Shown here: positions 1-11,379 of the stretch, piece by piece
Layout: the number at the start of each line of letters is the position of its first letter
How positions within the stretch are numbered: position 1 is the first letter of the stretch
NCBI GenBank assembly: GCA_016800925.1
Contig: JABCPU010000225.1
Location: forward strand, 46,937-110,936
Origin: Suillus spraguei
Taxonomy: Eukaryota > Basidiomycota > Agaricomycetes > Boletales > Suillaceae
Length of the DNA stretch: 64,000 nt
Direction: 5' to 3'
Notes under the pieces: generated by a model
The model's input: only the letters and a program-made list of their open reading frames with translations
Database searches by the model: none
What the model was told of the DNA's origin: nothing
Translations under genes and position numbers: made by a program

Positions 1-686
1 TCATTCTGTTACAGTATCGAGTGAACACTAGGATCGATACACTGGAGATATGTACATCGATGGAAGTCAACACGATGTATGGAATCGAGTAAAGACTGAC
101 ATCAAGATTGGGAATATAGAATCGGTTTCCCCACACGGTGGTCTAACACGGTTTGGGAGGTGTTTGTCCTTGGGCCTGCCACTTGACCGTCAAATGCCTT
201 AGTAAGTCGCTGGATACTCCACACGTTCGAGAGTAGTGCTTTGAAGATTCCAACCTTGTAGGAATCACTATGTGAGATACGAATTGCAGGCATCAGAGTC
301 ATCTGTGATGGTGAGACATCTCGAAGGAGTGAAACCAGAAGTGTGATGGATAGAGTCCGTGTTAGGCCAGTGTATGGATGTAAGTACGAGTAAATATCAG
401 GGAAACGTGAAACGTAACGTACGAGCAAAACTTTAGTTCTAACTCCAAGCACACCCCAGTTGTGCATTTTGCACAGAATCCAGCCAGATGATCGTCCAAT
501 GCGAAGCTTGTGCTATGAAAGTCACCTCGCTGATAATGTCTTTGTTTTTTGATGAAATGAACTCGTTGTGCCAAGTCCAACAGCCGTTATTTTCGTGCGA
601 GCTAGGTAAAATTGAGGCAGCCTGCTGCGCATCCTAACGTCCGTCAAATTCGTGGGTGCAGTATCGTGAAGAAGTTCTTCTCAGTG
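1..686. repeat. Direct repeat, copy A (0.7 kb)
   Basis: This stretch is repeated in the same orientation at 6592-7304 (shared start cattctgttacagtat, shared interior on a potassium-free, gene-free background), with many substitutions and small indels between copies. A third partial copy sits at about 7312-7450. On the minus strand all copies keep a short similar reading frame (around NEVAFIAQ-S-RMIIWLDS in the second and third copies), but it is broken in copy A. I recognise no protein family; it may be a decayed dispersed element. The left end may continue outside the window. Confidence 0.6.
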
Positions 687-1029
687 ATACAGAGAATTTG
701 GGTCAAAGTTACGGTGTAACAGCAGCAGAATGAGCGGGTGGCAACAGGTCTCCAGAATCCAATACCACATAAAAGACAGTACACGTCCGAATATTAGATA
801 AGGATTGAGACTTTGTAATACAGTCAGATGTTACAAATAACCTATCCCAGTCGAGTGTAAAGAGAAGGTACTAAAAGCGTAGCGTTGAATGTATCGCAGG
901 CGAAGTTTCCTAGTATGGTAACTATATTGAATGGGAAATGTACTATGTTGGCGGGTTAATACCACCTGCCAACGGTAAGAGGAAAATTTCGACCCTGGCG
1001 GTGAGTATAGCCAGGTTTGGGTCGAACAA
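687..1029. other. Stretch with no recognised gene
   Basis: Apart from the possible tail of the divergent DUF6533-like fragment on the minus strand, I see no coding signal, RNA gene or repeat here. Confidence 0.5.
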
Positions 1030-1962
1030 ATGCCAGTCTCGACAGCCTTGTGCAGGTTAAGTATCAGTCGAGAGACGATAGTGACGGAAATGCTGGATAA
1101 TGATATCATATTAAAATATTCTGTGTGTATCGTATCAACCCCTCACCAGCTAGTAAATGCGCAAAAGCCGCCTCTGAGGCTAACCTTGCCAATCATCATG
1201 AAACGCTCAAGCTAAATATAACGTGAGGGATTTGTATGCTCACTGCACCAGACTGATACGTTATGAGTGTTTCGTGATAGCATCAGTATTCACTCGGCAA
1301 CTCACATCGTACGATAGGATATTCAGTATATACGAGAGTGTTATGCTCTAGAATTGGGATCAAAATCACTCGAATCACAATCTCGTCAACAACCTCGCGC
1401 GAAAAACATCACACCTGCCGTTGATTCAGTGATTACAATATCAATGCAAATGCAAAAAAATCACCATTGTTAAACATGTTAAACATGATGTCAGTGAAAT
1501 TTCGCCTGGTAAATAGTGGAACCACGACAACCACAACAAGTTCCCAGCCTTGCAAAGCCTTTACATCGTGAGTATGAAGATGAATGAATCGAAGATAAAA
1601 TGGGCTATATATGCCAGCCCAATTCCTGCAGTTGAATAAGATCACGACATCAAGTTGCATACAAATGTGACTTGAAAATCACTGACGGGCGGCTCTGTAA
1701 CGACATTTGAGTAGCAGAACCAGGATGAGGACGACATACACCGCTTTTGAAAATGTTTCATTGCAGCCAATTCCTGGCACGATGGCCACATCGCCTGAAT
1801 ATTTTCCAAAAGTGTCCGCCTAGTAGGAATGATCAGTAGACACTAGAGTACGAAACTCTATGCAAGAACATACACAACATACTCCTGCAAGAGCCACCAT
1901 GACGATTATTATCCAAGTGAGAAGGCGCTTGCTACAGCCATAGAGCGCATAGTCATTATGAC
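1030..1962 (-). pseudogene. Divergent DUF6533-like membrane protein, remnant
   Basis: Reading the minus strand from 1962, a frame gives DYALYGCSKRLL followed by a hydrophobic helix (TWIIIVMVALAGVCC). This corresponds to the R-(I/T)-x-A-(M/L)-Y-x-x-S-K-x-L-L signature of the DUF6533 family seen repeatedly later in this window. Further down, about 1680-1800, a second hydrophobic segment (AVYVVLILVLLLK) follows a Cys-containing loop, and at about 1040-1200 an exon pair joined by an intron gives a helix ending SRLILNLHKA, a typical C-terminal motif of these proteins. I could not join the pieces in one frame and found no N-terminal DUF6533 domain upstream. It is either a divergent relative with unrecognised introns or a pseudogene. 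Confidence 0.38.
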
Positions 1963-2194
1963 TAAAACTTTCAGTGTATGATTTTCTCGCAACAAAGTTC
2001 TACTTAGCGCAAACGACTATTCCCTGGAGGAAAAGGGCCGGTTCTCTGTATAGCGAATATTTCAAACAGCTAAGCCTTTATTGAGCAAAACGACACATGT
2101 TCAAAAACCAAAGCAATTCAAACCTCTACACACAAGTTGTGAGCATGCCAGTTCAGCACACGCATAATGAAGAAACCAGATAAAAGCAATTTCT

Positions 2195-2316
2195 TCAGGT
2201 AGGGTCACCATATGGTCGTATACCAGGATACCTAGAATATTGTATCATCGTCCTGGGACCAAAAACGATGAGCTCAAGTACTGTTTCTCGCCAGGATGGT
2301 CTACATTCTGAGCAAT
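2195..2316 (-). pseudogene. Possible C-terminal exon of another DUF6533-like gene
   Basis: After an acceptor (tggtag) a minus-strand frame reads WRETVLELIVFGPRTMIQY and stops at 2195. It resembles the last exon of the tandem family below (AEVLQMFVLGPRLILSIR). No convincing upstream exons were found, so this may be a solitary remnant or chance similarity. Confidence 0.25.
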
Positions 2317-2319
2317 CTA

Positions 2320-3700
2320 CCATCAGGATAGATAGTAAATCTATGTGAGTATCACTCACATTTGTTGTGCTTCCGAGTCAGTGGTATACATCGTGATGAG
2401 GCGAAATACTTGAATAAGATAACTTAAGGGCACTGAGAACCTGGGGTGGTCTATTATATACTAGCCACAATGCTGCATATTATGTTCAACAGTTCTTCAA
2501 AACGCAGTCATCAAACAAGGACTATACGGTACTGCGCAAGCCTCGTGCAAGCCAAACACGGTGGCCACTGCCCGGAATGAAATACAAATTTCAGGCTTAA
2601 CATGATATGTGGAGTGCTGTGAATGTTGCTGTGCAGGAAGCTTTGAAAATCGAAGTTCCATGCCATGTCTACTCTGGTCTATCACTGAATATTGGATACT
2701 GATCAGCGTGTCACTGTCACAGACTAGCCTCACCTGGGTGGGCGACTCACGATGGGTTTTGCCATTCCGAGGCTTGTAATCCTGACTTAGACTGCGGGCC
2801 AGGCTATCGGAATCAAGTAGGGTCCGAAAAGAAGCAAAGCAAGAACTTCAGAAGTTGCCTAAAATGGGTGACGTCACTGCCACATCTAACATTTAAATAA
2901 TCTATTTATATGGACGATATGATACGGCGCAAATACCGCTCGGGAAGTGCATAGATGAAAGATGTGTGTCATCATGCGGTCATCGGGGTAGCTAGTAGTA
3001 TACCTACCAATTGAACAATTATAGGACGCGGTGCACACTGCTACAAATGGAATATGACCCACATATAGGCACTTCTTCTGCGTTTGTGGCGTGTCCAACC
3101 AAACTACTATTAGTACTTACATCATGATGTGGTGGCATAGCGCGTTAGTGGTGTGTAAGGCTTGGTATGAGTTCCATGATGAGCGAGGAATTCAACGTAT
3201 ATGTAGAATTCCTTGTAGGTATGAGTGTACATGGACGGTATATATACGTTTTCGAGTAGTTCACTAGGCCAGAATTGAGCCTAAGATGTGGTAATAATGA
3301 AATGAGCGGAGCAAGAGTGAACACAGGCGACTTCAAGTTCGGACGCGAAGAGTAACATCATTAAGTCACGTGGCCGATTTCGAGCGTCCTTGATCTGAAG
3401 GGTTGGTCCGCGTGTAGAGGTTATACAATCCTTACAGGTGCCACACTCGAAGTTGGGTGCACACGTTGCACACGGCACATGGTATGTACATACAATAAAT
3501 ACATCATGTACAGGTCGAATCGCGCGCAACCAGGTCAGACTGTATAAATTTTGACAGGCCGTGTTTTGTGTGTGTGCTGTCCGAAGGCCCTTGATAGGGT
3601 GCAAAATCGGCTCGTTTTATTCTGGTCAAATATCTAACCACATGGTGGCAGACTATATATTATATCAAGAAAGAAAGTCCGAACATCAGAGGAATGTATA
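2320..3700. other. Stretch with no recognised gene
   Basis: Only short, non-conserved open frames occur on both strands. It covers the 3' flank of the lipase gene. No repeat shared with the rest of the window was noticed. Confidence 0.5.
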
Positions 3701-3761
3701 ATACTGAAAATGTAAATGATATACAAAGTAGAAGAGATACCTCAGGTGAAGTCACGCCAGT

Positions 3762-5093
3762 TCAGCATCCCATCTCGACACCATTATATGGCCCATCGTG
3801 GTCATCGAGTTTACCTGCATAACCTATCAGCAACACAAACAATCAGTACGCAATCAATACGTACCATTCCACGGCTTGACATCACCAACACTACATTGAG
3901 TACTCGGATTGTCTTGCCCTGATGCCCAAATATTCAGCACATCGTCATCAGAACATATGATACATGAACTAACCGGGGCAGGCAGCCCATTCACCGGAGT
4001 CCTCAATGTGCACCTCGCCTGCGGGGTGCACATAGCCCATGGACAAAGTAGGGAGGGAGGGTATCGGGTCCTCTTTATTATTGATGTGCGTGAGATGGAC
4101 GTGTGCGTCGACATAATTAGCAAATGCTTGATTTCCAACCTATTTGGAAAGAAGTTAGTTGGGCAGCGACAAGACCCGGGGGATATCGTACACGAGGAAG
4201 ACCATAATCAATAGTGTTAAAAGTCGTTCCCTCAGGAAGCCAGAGGGGAAGATATACGGAGTCAAGTAAGCTGATCGCAGCACCTGTGGATATTTCAATA
4301 AATGCAAGGCCAAATCCAGCACGAGAAATACACCATACCGAGAGAGTGACCGACCATGGTGACTAAGTTGGTGTCGTAGGTAGACAAGGTGGATTCAACG
4401 GCGGAAAGGACGTCAGTAGCAGTACTTTGTGGAATCACAAACTCAGCGCTATTACACCTGATCATGCAGAATTATGTACACACCTGGCTTGAGCATTTTG
4501 GAAGCCGTCGTGAACCTCAATATCTGAACTAATACCAGGGAATAATATTGGATTCAGGGGGACCAAAACGACGTCGACATCGGTGACGAGAGGCAAACTG
4601 GCGAACATGCATCAGTACTCAGTCTCTGGGAGCTAGAAGAAGTAACCTACATCTCTGAGGGGTCCGTACCCTGATGAGAGACGATCACTGTATCCAAATT
4701 TGGGTCATATCCGACGAACCCTGTTGGCTTCGGTCACATCTCAACACGACGTTCAGTTCAGTAACACTCACAGTACTGAACCGAGTCCCCGTTACCTCCA
4801 GAGGCAACTGGTTTGAAATCTGGATTGGCATTGCAGTTAGCTGTTCAAAGATCATCCATCAGACTCGCCAGAGAGCAACACATTCAAGTAGGCACATATA
4901 ATCACTCACTGCCACAGTCCCATGCGAGTGTCTGCATGTTTGTGCAGTACCCTGCACTGGCGTAATAGGTATACGGGGTGAATTGATCGATCTGTGACGT
5001 TGTCAAAGCCGTAATACTCTGTCGTGTGCTGATAGATGGAAATGGAAATGCCTGGACAGCGGCAGCGAGCAGGACAGCGATAATGTATGTCAT
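3762..5093 (-). CDS. Secreted class 3 lipase (alpha/beta hydrolase)
   Basis: This is a complete triacylglycerol-lipase-like gene. Nine exons: 4910-5093, 4840-4772, 4720-4651, 4597-4484, 4424-4339, 4283-4192, 4139-3974, 3918-3865, 3823-3762. They sum to 897 nt, 298 residues, the usual size for fungal secreted class 3 lipases. Introns are 41-69 bp with GT-AG ends. The N-terminus (MTYIIAVLLAAAVQAFP) is a signal peptide, so the enzyme should be exported. The mature part begins with the family pattern ITALTTSQIDQFTPYTYYAS. The nucleophile elbow GHSLG places the catalytic serine at about residue 173, the aspartate is probably Asp229 (NKEDPIP), and the histidine His243 or His249 (GYVHPAGEVHI). Paired cysteines near the N-terminus and C-terminus fit disulphides. 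It acts on ester bonds of extracellular lipids; exact substrate is unknown. No frameshift was needed, so it looks functional. Confidence 0.93.
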
Positions 5094-5329
5094 AGCAGCT
5101 TTACCTCGACTTGAACATGTTTAGCCTGGGGTTAGAATACTAGCGCGGCTTCTCTGTTTATGTACCCAGGCATGCCGTCAAGAAATAGAGGCCCAAAAGA
5201 ACTGATGAGTCCTTCATATCACTTTTAGCGACAAAATGAAGCACATGCTCTGCAAATATTATTATCTCACCAGTCATCTGATTGATTAGCGCCCGAGTCC
5301 CATGAGCACCAGGTGAGGCTCCTGCACCA

Positions 5330-5733
5330 TCATATGGTTGTTTTGTCTTTCCCAATGAACATTTGAACAGCATCTGTAAAGTAAGGGAGAACGGTTTGAG
5401 AATTTTCGCTCTCTAAGCTTTATTGGGCTCACAGGCGTGATACGAAAATTCATTTCCATCGAAGAACCACGAGACCCGAGTACTATGGTTGTGCTGTGAT
5501 CAAATAATCACAAAAAAGCGACACTGAGATAGGTAATAGCTCACATTCATCAAAGCTATCAAAGATGCAGAAGTTTCATCACGCGAATTGTATGTAATAT
5601 TCCTTGTTCTATTGCCGCAGCCGAACAGGCCTTTTAAAAAAAAATTTAAGCCGATATCTTCGACTCTTCTTTCAGGAAGAGTGAGTGACCCTTCCGAAGT
5701 ACCTCGTCTCATGCCTGCAAAATTATCGCCCAA
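5330..5733 (-). CDS. Small hypothetical protein, three exons
   Basis: Three exons (5545-5733, 5433-5493, 5330-5373) joined by introns with good donors (gtgagc in both) give a 97-residue frame beginning MGDNFAGMRR and containing STRVSWFFDGNEFSYHA. The sum, 294 nt, is a whole number of codons. I recognise no domain. A longer frame in exon 3 (5158-5373) uses a different phase and its own ATG; it could be the real 3' part if the second intron is wrong. It lies just upstream of the lipase on the same strand but I infer no shared role. Confidence 0.35.
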
Positions 5734-6005
5734 TTGCCTAGGGATCTTATTAAGTTAGCTCAACTGGAATCGACGAATTGGAGTTGGTATTGGTAGAATG
5801 TACCGGTAGAGGTTCTGCCGGGGGCTGGAACGACGACTTAGTTTCGCCTGACCTTTTGTGGAGGGTCTATCACAACCGCGCGCTTGAGGCAAGTTTGTTT
5901 CTGGCGATAGCATATGAAAAGAGCAGAGTCGTGAGCCTCGTAGTCGTAATCGTTGTGTGGACAGATGTAGCGTTTCTCGCCCGTACTAAACAAAATTGTT
6001 AATCA
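5734..6005. other. Intergenic, nothing recognised
   Basis: An open plus-strand frame exists at 5778-6002 but has no family resemblance and no introns; treated as chance. Confidence 0.4.
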
Positions 6006-6011
6006 GCGGAA

Positions 6012-6270
6012 TCAATGACGGTCATGAATGAGCACGTGCTGTTTAGCAAAATGGATGTCATTACTGGTGTTCATCATTGTCGCGAAGTCGCACCCGGGCC
6101 AGGTGCGGATATAATCACTGCGTGAGGAAATGTAGGTGATGTGGGGTGTATACTATAGAGGAGAAATACGTACTCTGCTAAATGTGCGACCTCGTGTCTC
6201 TTGAAGTCGACGAACTTGGTAAAAGTTTGGTTGCAGCCAGGCTCAGCAGAGTAAACGAGAGCTAAATGTT
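6012..6270 (-). pseudogene. C2H2 zinc-finger-like fragment
   Basis: Two exons (6270-6174 and 6117-6012) joined by a 56-bp intron (gtacgt to cacgcag) encode two finger-like segments. The first, GCNQTFTKFVDFKRHEVAH, has C-x12-H-x3-H spacing exactly as in C2H2 fingers; the second contains PGCDFATMMNTSNDIHFAKQH before the stop at 6012. In both, the first cysteine of the C-x2-4-C pair is absent (Tyr/Ser and Trp stand near its place). Upstream sequence on the minus strand has stops and no clear 5' exons. It is either the end of a gene whose 5' half I could not model or a decayed copy. Confidence 0.35.
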
Positions 6271-6274
6271 TCAA

Positions 6275-6591
6275 GAGTCAGTCATCAAGTTAGTGCATGA
6301 AGTCTATGCATGAGTAGGCTTAACCTGGACATGATTGTTATATAAAGATATGAATGGCGACCTTGATTCTGTGTGAGGTGAACGTGTGATTCAACTTGGG
6401 GTGATGATGGTACTGGGTAGGTATTGGGGTAGAGACATGAACGATTCCTGGCGATGGTCATGACATTGTGCTTTGCAGTGGACAGACGCTTGTGAAGTTC
6501 GTACAGGGACGTTTGGAGAAAATACTAGTGGATGTGGGCCATGTAACGTATAAGTGCATTGTCCCTGAGTGAACTACATCTGTTCAAAGGC
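6275..6591. other. Stretch with no recognised gene
   Basis: Possible 5' portion of the zinc-finger fragment on the minus strand, but frames are interrupted. Nothing else seen. Confidence 0.4.
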
Positions 6592-7450
6592 TTCATTCTG
6601 TTACAGTATTGAGTGAACATCAGGATCGATGAGATACGATGGAGGTAAAATCGATGTATGGACTGACATCAAGACTGGGAATATCGAACCAGTTTCCAGA
6701 GGTCCGACGCGGTTTTGGAGGTCTTTGTTCCTGGGCCTGTCACTTGACTGTCCAATGCCTTAGTGAGTCACTGGACACTCTACATGTTCAAGAGTAGTGC
6801 TTTAAGGGGTTCCAACCTTGTAGGCATGACCGTGAGATACAAATATCGGAGTTGTCTGTGATGGAGACATGTCGAATGAGTGAAATCAGACGTGTGATTG
6901 ATAGCGTTCATCCAGGTCAGTGTATTGGCGTCTATTGCTACTGATGCTAGACAGTACGTTGACGTAATGTTTGATCGAAGAGGAGACTTGTCGAGTGTGC
7001 AGTTATTATCCTTTCGTGTATGAATGTAACTGTAAATACGAATGAATATTGTGGAAAGGCGCAACGTCACGTACAAGCAAAGCTTTGGTCACAACTCCAA
7101 GTATGGCCAGAATCCAACCAGATGATCATCTGATGCGAGGTTTGTGCAATGAAGGCTACCTCATTGATAATATCATTGTTTTTAATAAACTCGTTGTGCC
7201 AGGCCAAGTCCGACAGTTGGTGCTTTCGTGCAAGCCAGGTGAAATTAATGCGGCCCTTATACTGTCCGTCCCATTCGTGAGTGCGAATATCGTGAGGAAG
7301 TTCTAATAGTTCCAATACCCAAGTTGTGCATTTTGCACGGAATCCAACCAAATGATCATCCGATGCGAGTTTTGTGCAATGAAAGCCACCTCGTTGATAA
7401 TATCATTGATTTTCATAAGCTCGTTGTGCCAGTCCGACAGCTGTTGCTCT
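6592..7450. repeat. Direct repeat, copy B plus partial tandem copy
   Basis: 6592-7304 is the counterpart of 1-686. Its right part is repeated again in tandem at about 7312-7450 (shared words such as gatgatcatc, gaaagccacctcgttgataat). Minus-strand frames keep NDIINEVAFIAQ in both tandem parts. The block ends about 150 bp before the start codon of the ABC transporter, so part of that gene's promoter region may derive from it. Confidence 0.6.
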
Positions 7451-7596
7451 TGTGACGTGCAAGTCAGACCGTGCACTGCCACCGGAGGCAAAGTTGTTTG
7501 TTGACAAACAGTCTGCTAACCAGTAATCACATGTGAGTTTAACGAGCGCCTCATTATGAAGTTCTCCTGTGCTGTTCGCTGCGACGCACAGCGAGC

Positions 7597-10500
7597 ATGG
7601 CTATATTCTCGAAACCGCTCAACCCCAATGAACTATTTCGACACCAGTCATCGCGACGACCGTTACTTGTTCTGCTCGCAGCATCTCTCATTCTTCGGTC
7701 TAGACTATTCAAACCTTTTACGACCAAGTCAAGCTCGAGCACGTCGAATGTACCAACACACAGTCAAAGCAAGCTTGCCACTGACGTTATTTACTTTCCT
7801 CTGGTGAATTCGAGTCCAGCAATTGGTCTTCCGTTTGTGCACCAGCTCCGTTCGCTCCTGCGTATAGTCCTACCTTCGCTTTACACTCGTGAAGCGCTCC
7901 TGCTCACTGCTCATTCTACATTTCTCGTTCTTCGTACAGTGCTGAGCATAGCTGTTGCCCGCCTAGACGGTCGCATAGTAAGGGACTTGGTTAGTGCAGA
8001 CGGCAAAGGGTTCTTGACCGGCCTCGCTCTGTGGTTTGCACTCGCTATACCAAGTATATACACAAATTCCATGGTACGTATCCCCCCTGCAATGATTCTC
8101 TTTCATCCCACATATACTCTCCCAGATCCGCCACCTTCAATCTACACTATCCCTCAGGTTCAGGACCCGCTTGACTCGATACATCCACGACCTCTACCTC
8201 TCCTCTGCTCCCCATCTCCGCTACTACCGTGTTCCCCTCCATGGCATTGACCAGTACATCACAGCAGACGTTGACGCTTGGGCCGAGAGCGTCGCTGGTA
8301 TCTAGTATGTCCTTCCTCTCGTGCGCGAACAGAACTAACTCTTTCTAGCGGCAATCTCATGAAACCTTCCCTTGACCTCCTTCTCTTCACTTCTCAACTC
8401 GCGAGGTCTCTCGGCTTCAGAGGCACTGTACTTCTTTTCATCAATTACTATATTACTGCCAAAGTCTGTCGACTACTATATCCCAGGATCAATGCTAACA
8501 TCCACCCAGATCCTCCGCGCTGTAACACCTGCCTTTGGTCGTCTCGCAGCTGTAGAAGCCCGTCTGGAAGGCGAATATAGAGCTGGTGTCGGACGCATCG
8601 GGAGAGAGAGTGAAGAAGTTGCGTGAGTGCTTTTCCTTCTGTCTTCCACGTTTGTCACCTTTTATCCGACGCTAACACAGATTCTACGACGGAGGGACGC
8701 GCGAACGAGATATCCTCACAACAGCATACTTGCGATTAATCAAACATGTAAATTCGATATACAAGGTATGTTCAAGTTTACTTGCCATCGCACACCTCCA
8801 TCATTTTATCACTGTTTTTCTCATGACATGCTTTTACACTGTCTATCCAATTGTGCGATACATCCCAAATCCATTCTCCCGTCTCTCAAAATCTCAACTA
8901 ACTCCCTTCACAGATCCGCATCGCATACGAATGGACAGAAGATTTCGTCATCAAATATCTCTGGTCCGCCGCTGGATATGGATTGATAGCTGTGCCGTTG
9001 CTTATCACGAGGAAGCGCTTTCGTGGTGTGGATGGAGAGGGTGATGGTAAGGAAAAGCAGGGAAAAAAGAAGAAACATGATGCGGATAGTATCATTGCTG
9101 CCAGGACAGAAAGTGAGTTTTTTGGTGCTTGGTGTACTGTGGATTCAATCCTCATCTCCCTTTTTTATATTCCCCAATGAGCAAACACGACTAACAAATT
9201 TAAACAGCCTATATCTCCAACCGCCGTCTTCTACTCTCCCTCGCAGATGCAGGTGGAAGACTCATGTACGCGTACAAAGATCTGCAGGAGGTTGCTGGGT
9301 TGACGGGACGGTGAGTGCCTTGTGTGTTTTCTGCGTATATTGATGCGTCTCATTTTGTATTTTTTTTTGATTGCTCGTGTTGTTTCGTTCTGGCATTCTT
9401 GATCACTCGTATTATGTCATTCTGGTATCCTGGATCACTCACCGATCCTACGAACCCGCCAAAAGACTCTACACCCTCCTTTCGACTCTCCACAATCTCC
9501 CCTCACTCCCCCCTGCACTCCTAGGGGATGGGGATACATTCGCGCTAAAGAACGTGGAGATATGCATTCCGGGTGATCCCTTCGCCTCTCCTGACTCACC
9601 CTCACATATACCTTCTCATTCTTCTGCTACCACATCCAATCTCGAAGCTCACACCGAACCAACCGCACCACCATCCTCTCAGTTTGAATACACTCCCTCA
9701 GAAACCCTCGCAGGGTCAAACACCACCACCCTCGTCCACGCACTCACACTTACACTCCAACCAGGCATGCACCTTATGATCACGGGATCTAACGGGGTTG
9801 GGAAGACAGCTGTTGCGCGTGTTTTGGCGGGGCTTTGGGCACCTGGGAGTTGTTCAATGCTCAGGGACTCAACGCTCAGTGACGTCAACAGTGCACTCAC
9901 ACGTCCCACACACGATGCAAATGGCCGCCCAGGCGTATTCGTCATCCCTCAACGTCCCTACCACCCCACAGGGTCCCTCCTATCCCAAGTCATATACCCA
10001 CACTCCGTGTCCAAGTTCACACCGTCCTTCGCAGCACTGTCAGAGCTCGAAAGCTTGCTGGATGCAGCTCATCTTGGGTATTTGGTAGATAGGGAGGGCG
10101 GGTGGGATGCGGTTAAAGAGTGGAGGGACGTATTGAGTGGGGGAGAGAAGCAGAGGGTGAGTTTTGGGTTCTTTTTTCCTTTCTCTTTGTTGCTTACCCT
10201 TGTTAACAGCTCGCAATGGCCCGTCTTTTCTATCACCGTCCCAAATTCGCGATTCTAGATGGTGAATCTCTTGCCTCCTTTCTACCTCATCTGATCTAAT
10301 CTAAAACGCAACAGAATGCACATCTGCCGTGAGTTCCGACGTCGAAGGTCAGATGTACGAACACGCAAAGGCATTAGGGATAACATTGATTACTATCTCC
10401 TTGCGGTTCGTCTCCGTATGATTTTTTGTCGATGCTGAGTCCTGATGATGAAGTCGGCGCGTGCAGACCGTCTCTAACAAAGTACCACACGCACATATTG

Positions 10501-10791
10501 ACTCTTACTGGCGATGGGACGGGGAGTTGGATATTTAATCGGATTGCTGCGCCTCGGGCTCAGGAGGGGTTAACGGAAGGACACGGTGAGAACGGATTAG
10601 CGACACCGCCTAGTGAAAGCGCACCAACTGTGAGGGAAAGTGAACTAACGACAGCATGCACGGAGGACACGGGTGCTAGACATCTCGCGCACGTACTTGA
10701 AGAGATACATGTGCTAGAAGCACGGATCGAGGAGTCGTGTGGGTGGGAGAAGAGGGTGAGGGAACTTGATCAGGAGTTGAAGGCGAAGTGA
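7597..10791 (+). CDS. Peroxisomal long-chain acyl-CoA ABC half-transporter (ABCD/PXA type)
   Basis: Eleven exons (7597-8073, 8126-8304, 8349-8463, 8510-8622, 8681-8765, 8914-9112, 9208-9310, 9466-10156, 10210-10261, 10315-10405, 10467-10791) sum to 2430 nt, 809 residues, normal for ALDP-like half-transporters. The N-terminal membrane domain contains the ABCD signature around residues 257-300 (PAFGRL, LEGEYR, EEVAFYDGG). The nucleotide-binding domain has Walker A GSNGVGKTA (about 530), signature LSGGEKQR (about 647), Walker B FAILDECTSAV and the family's PSLTKYHTHILTL. The family works as dimers in the peroxisome membrane importing fatty acyl-CoA for beta-oxidation. The usual H-loop histidine (SHRPSL) is Leu here (SLRPSL). 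One intron is 155 bp, and one donor is gtctgt. I cannot say whether it is the Pxa1 or Pxa2 orthologue. Confidence 0.93.
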
Positions 10792-11160
10792 TATGTTAGT
10801 TCTTTCTTGAGCTGGGGACGTTTTGTGAGGGAGACGAGATATTGTATATGAAATTATACGTGAAATGGGTTCAGACACAAGGTCCATGATGTTCTGGTAG
10901 TATCGTGTGCTAGCGCTTGGCTTGTCCTTGTTTGTCATATGTAGTGACTGCCGTAATACTCAGATTAGCAGTTATGAGGAAGGCATGGAGCTTGGTTATC
11001 GTGGAGCTCCAAGCATCGAGTGACCACTCCGCATCTAGAGGGGACTCTATGTCTCATTAGGTAGCAGAAAGTAAGTACAAGAAGTTCAATCCTCTAAATC
11101 ACTTCGGAACACCAGATACATAGTGCGACAAGATTAAATATCACAACGAAACAAATCAAT
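10792..11160. other. 3' flank of the ABC transporter gene
   Basis: No gene recognised. The sequence from about 10950 on begins to resemble flanks of the DUF6533 array. Confidence 0.4.
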
Positions 11161-11164
11161 ATGC

Positions 11165-11350
11165 ATGCTCCCCGCACAGTAACGTGGTTGATCACTTAGA
11201 CCCTTCTATGTACTACACCGTCATCTCCGTCGGTCGACGCATCTCAGCTGGTCAACTCATCTCCACCGGCGTGGAAAGCAATGGACGTCATGCTTGTTCC
11301 TCCGTCGGCCCTGGCGACGACCTTGGCGTGATGTATGTTCTCGAATGGTA
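11165..11350 (-). pseudogene. Truncated DUF6533 family member (last exon only)
   Basis: The sequence catgctccccgcacagta followed by the words cgtcatctccgtcggtcgac and gaaagcaatggacgtcatgc matches, on the minus strand, the last exon and 3' end of the minus-strand DUF6533 copies (for example 43740-43900). It is followed directly by promoter-proximal sequence of such a copy (gggtccatcgctttcatag), so the gene body between was deleted. It marks the left edge of the array. Confidence 0.65.
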
Positions 11351-11379
11351 TCATCTATAATCATATCTGGATGAGGTGC

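Noticed and set aside
1433..1660. Small minus-strand open frame as a gene
   Set aside because: No family resemblance; it overlaps the divergent DUF6533-like remnant in another frame.
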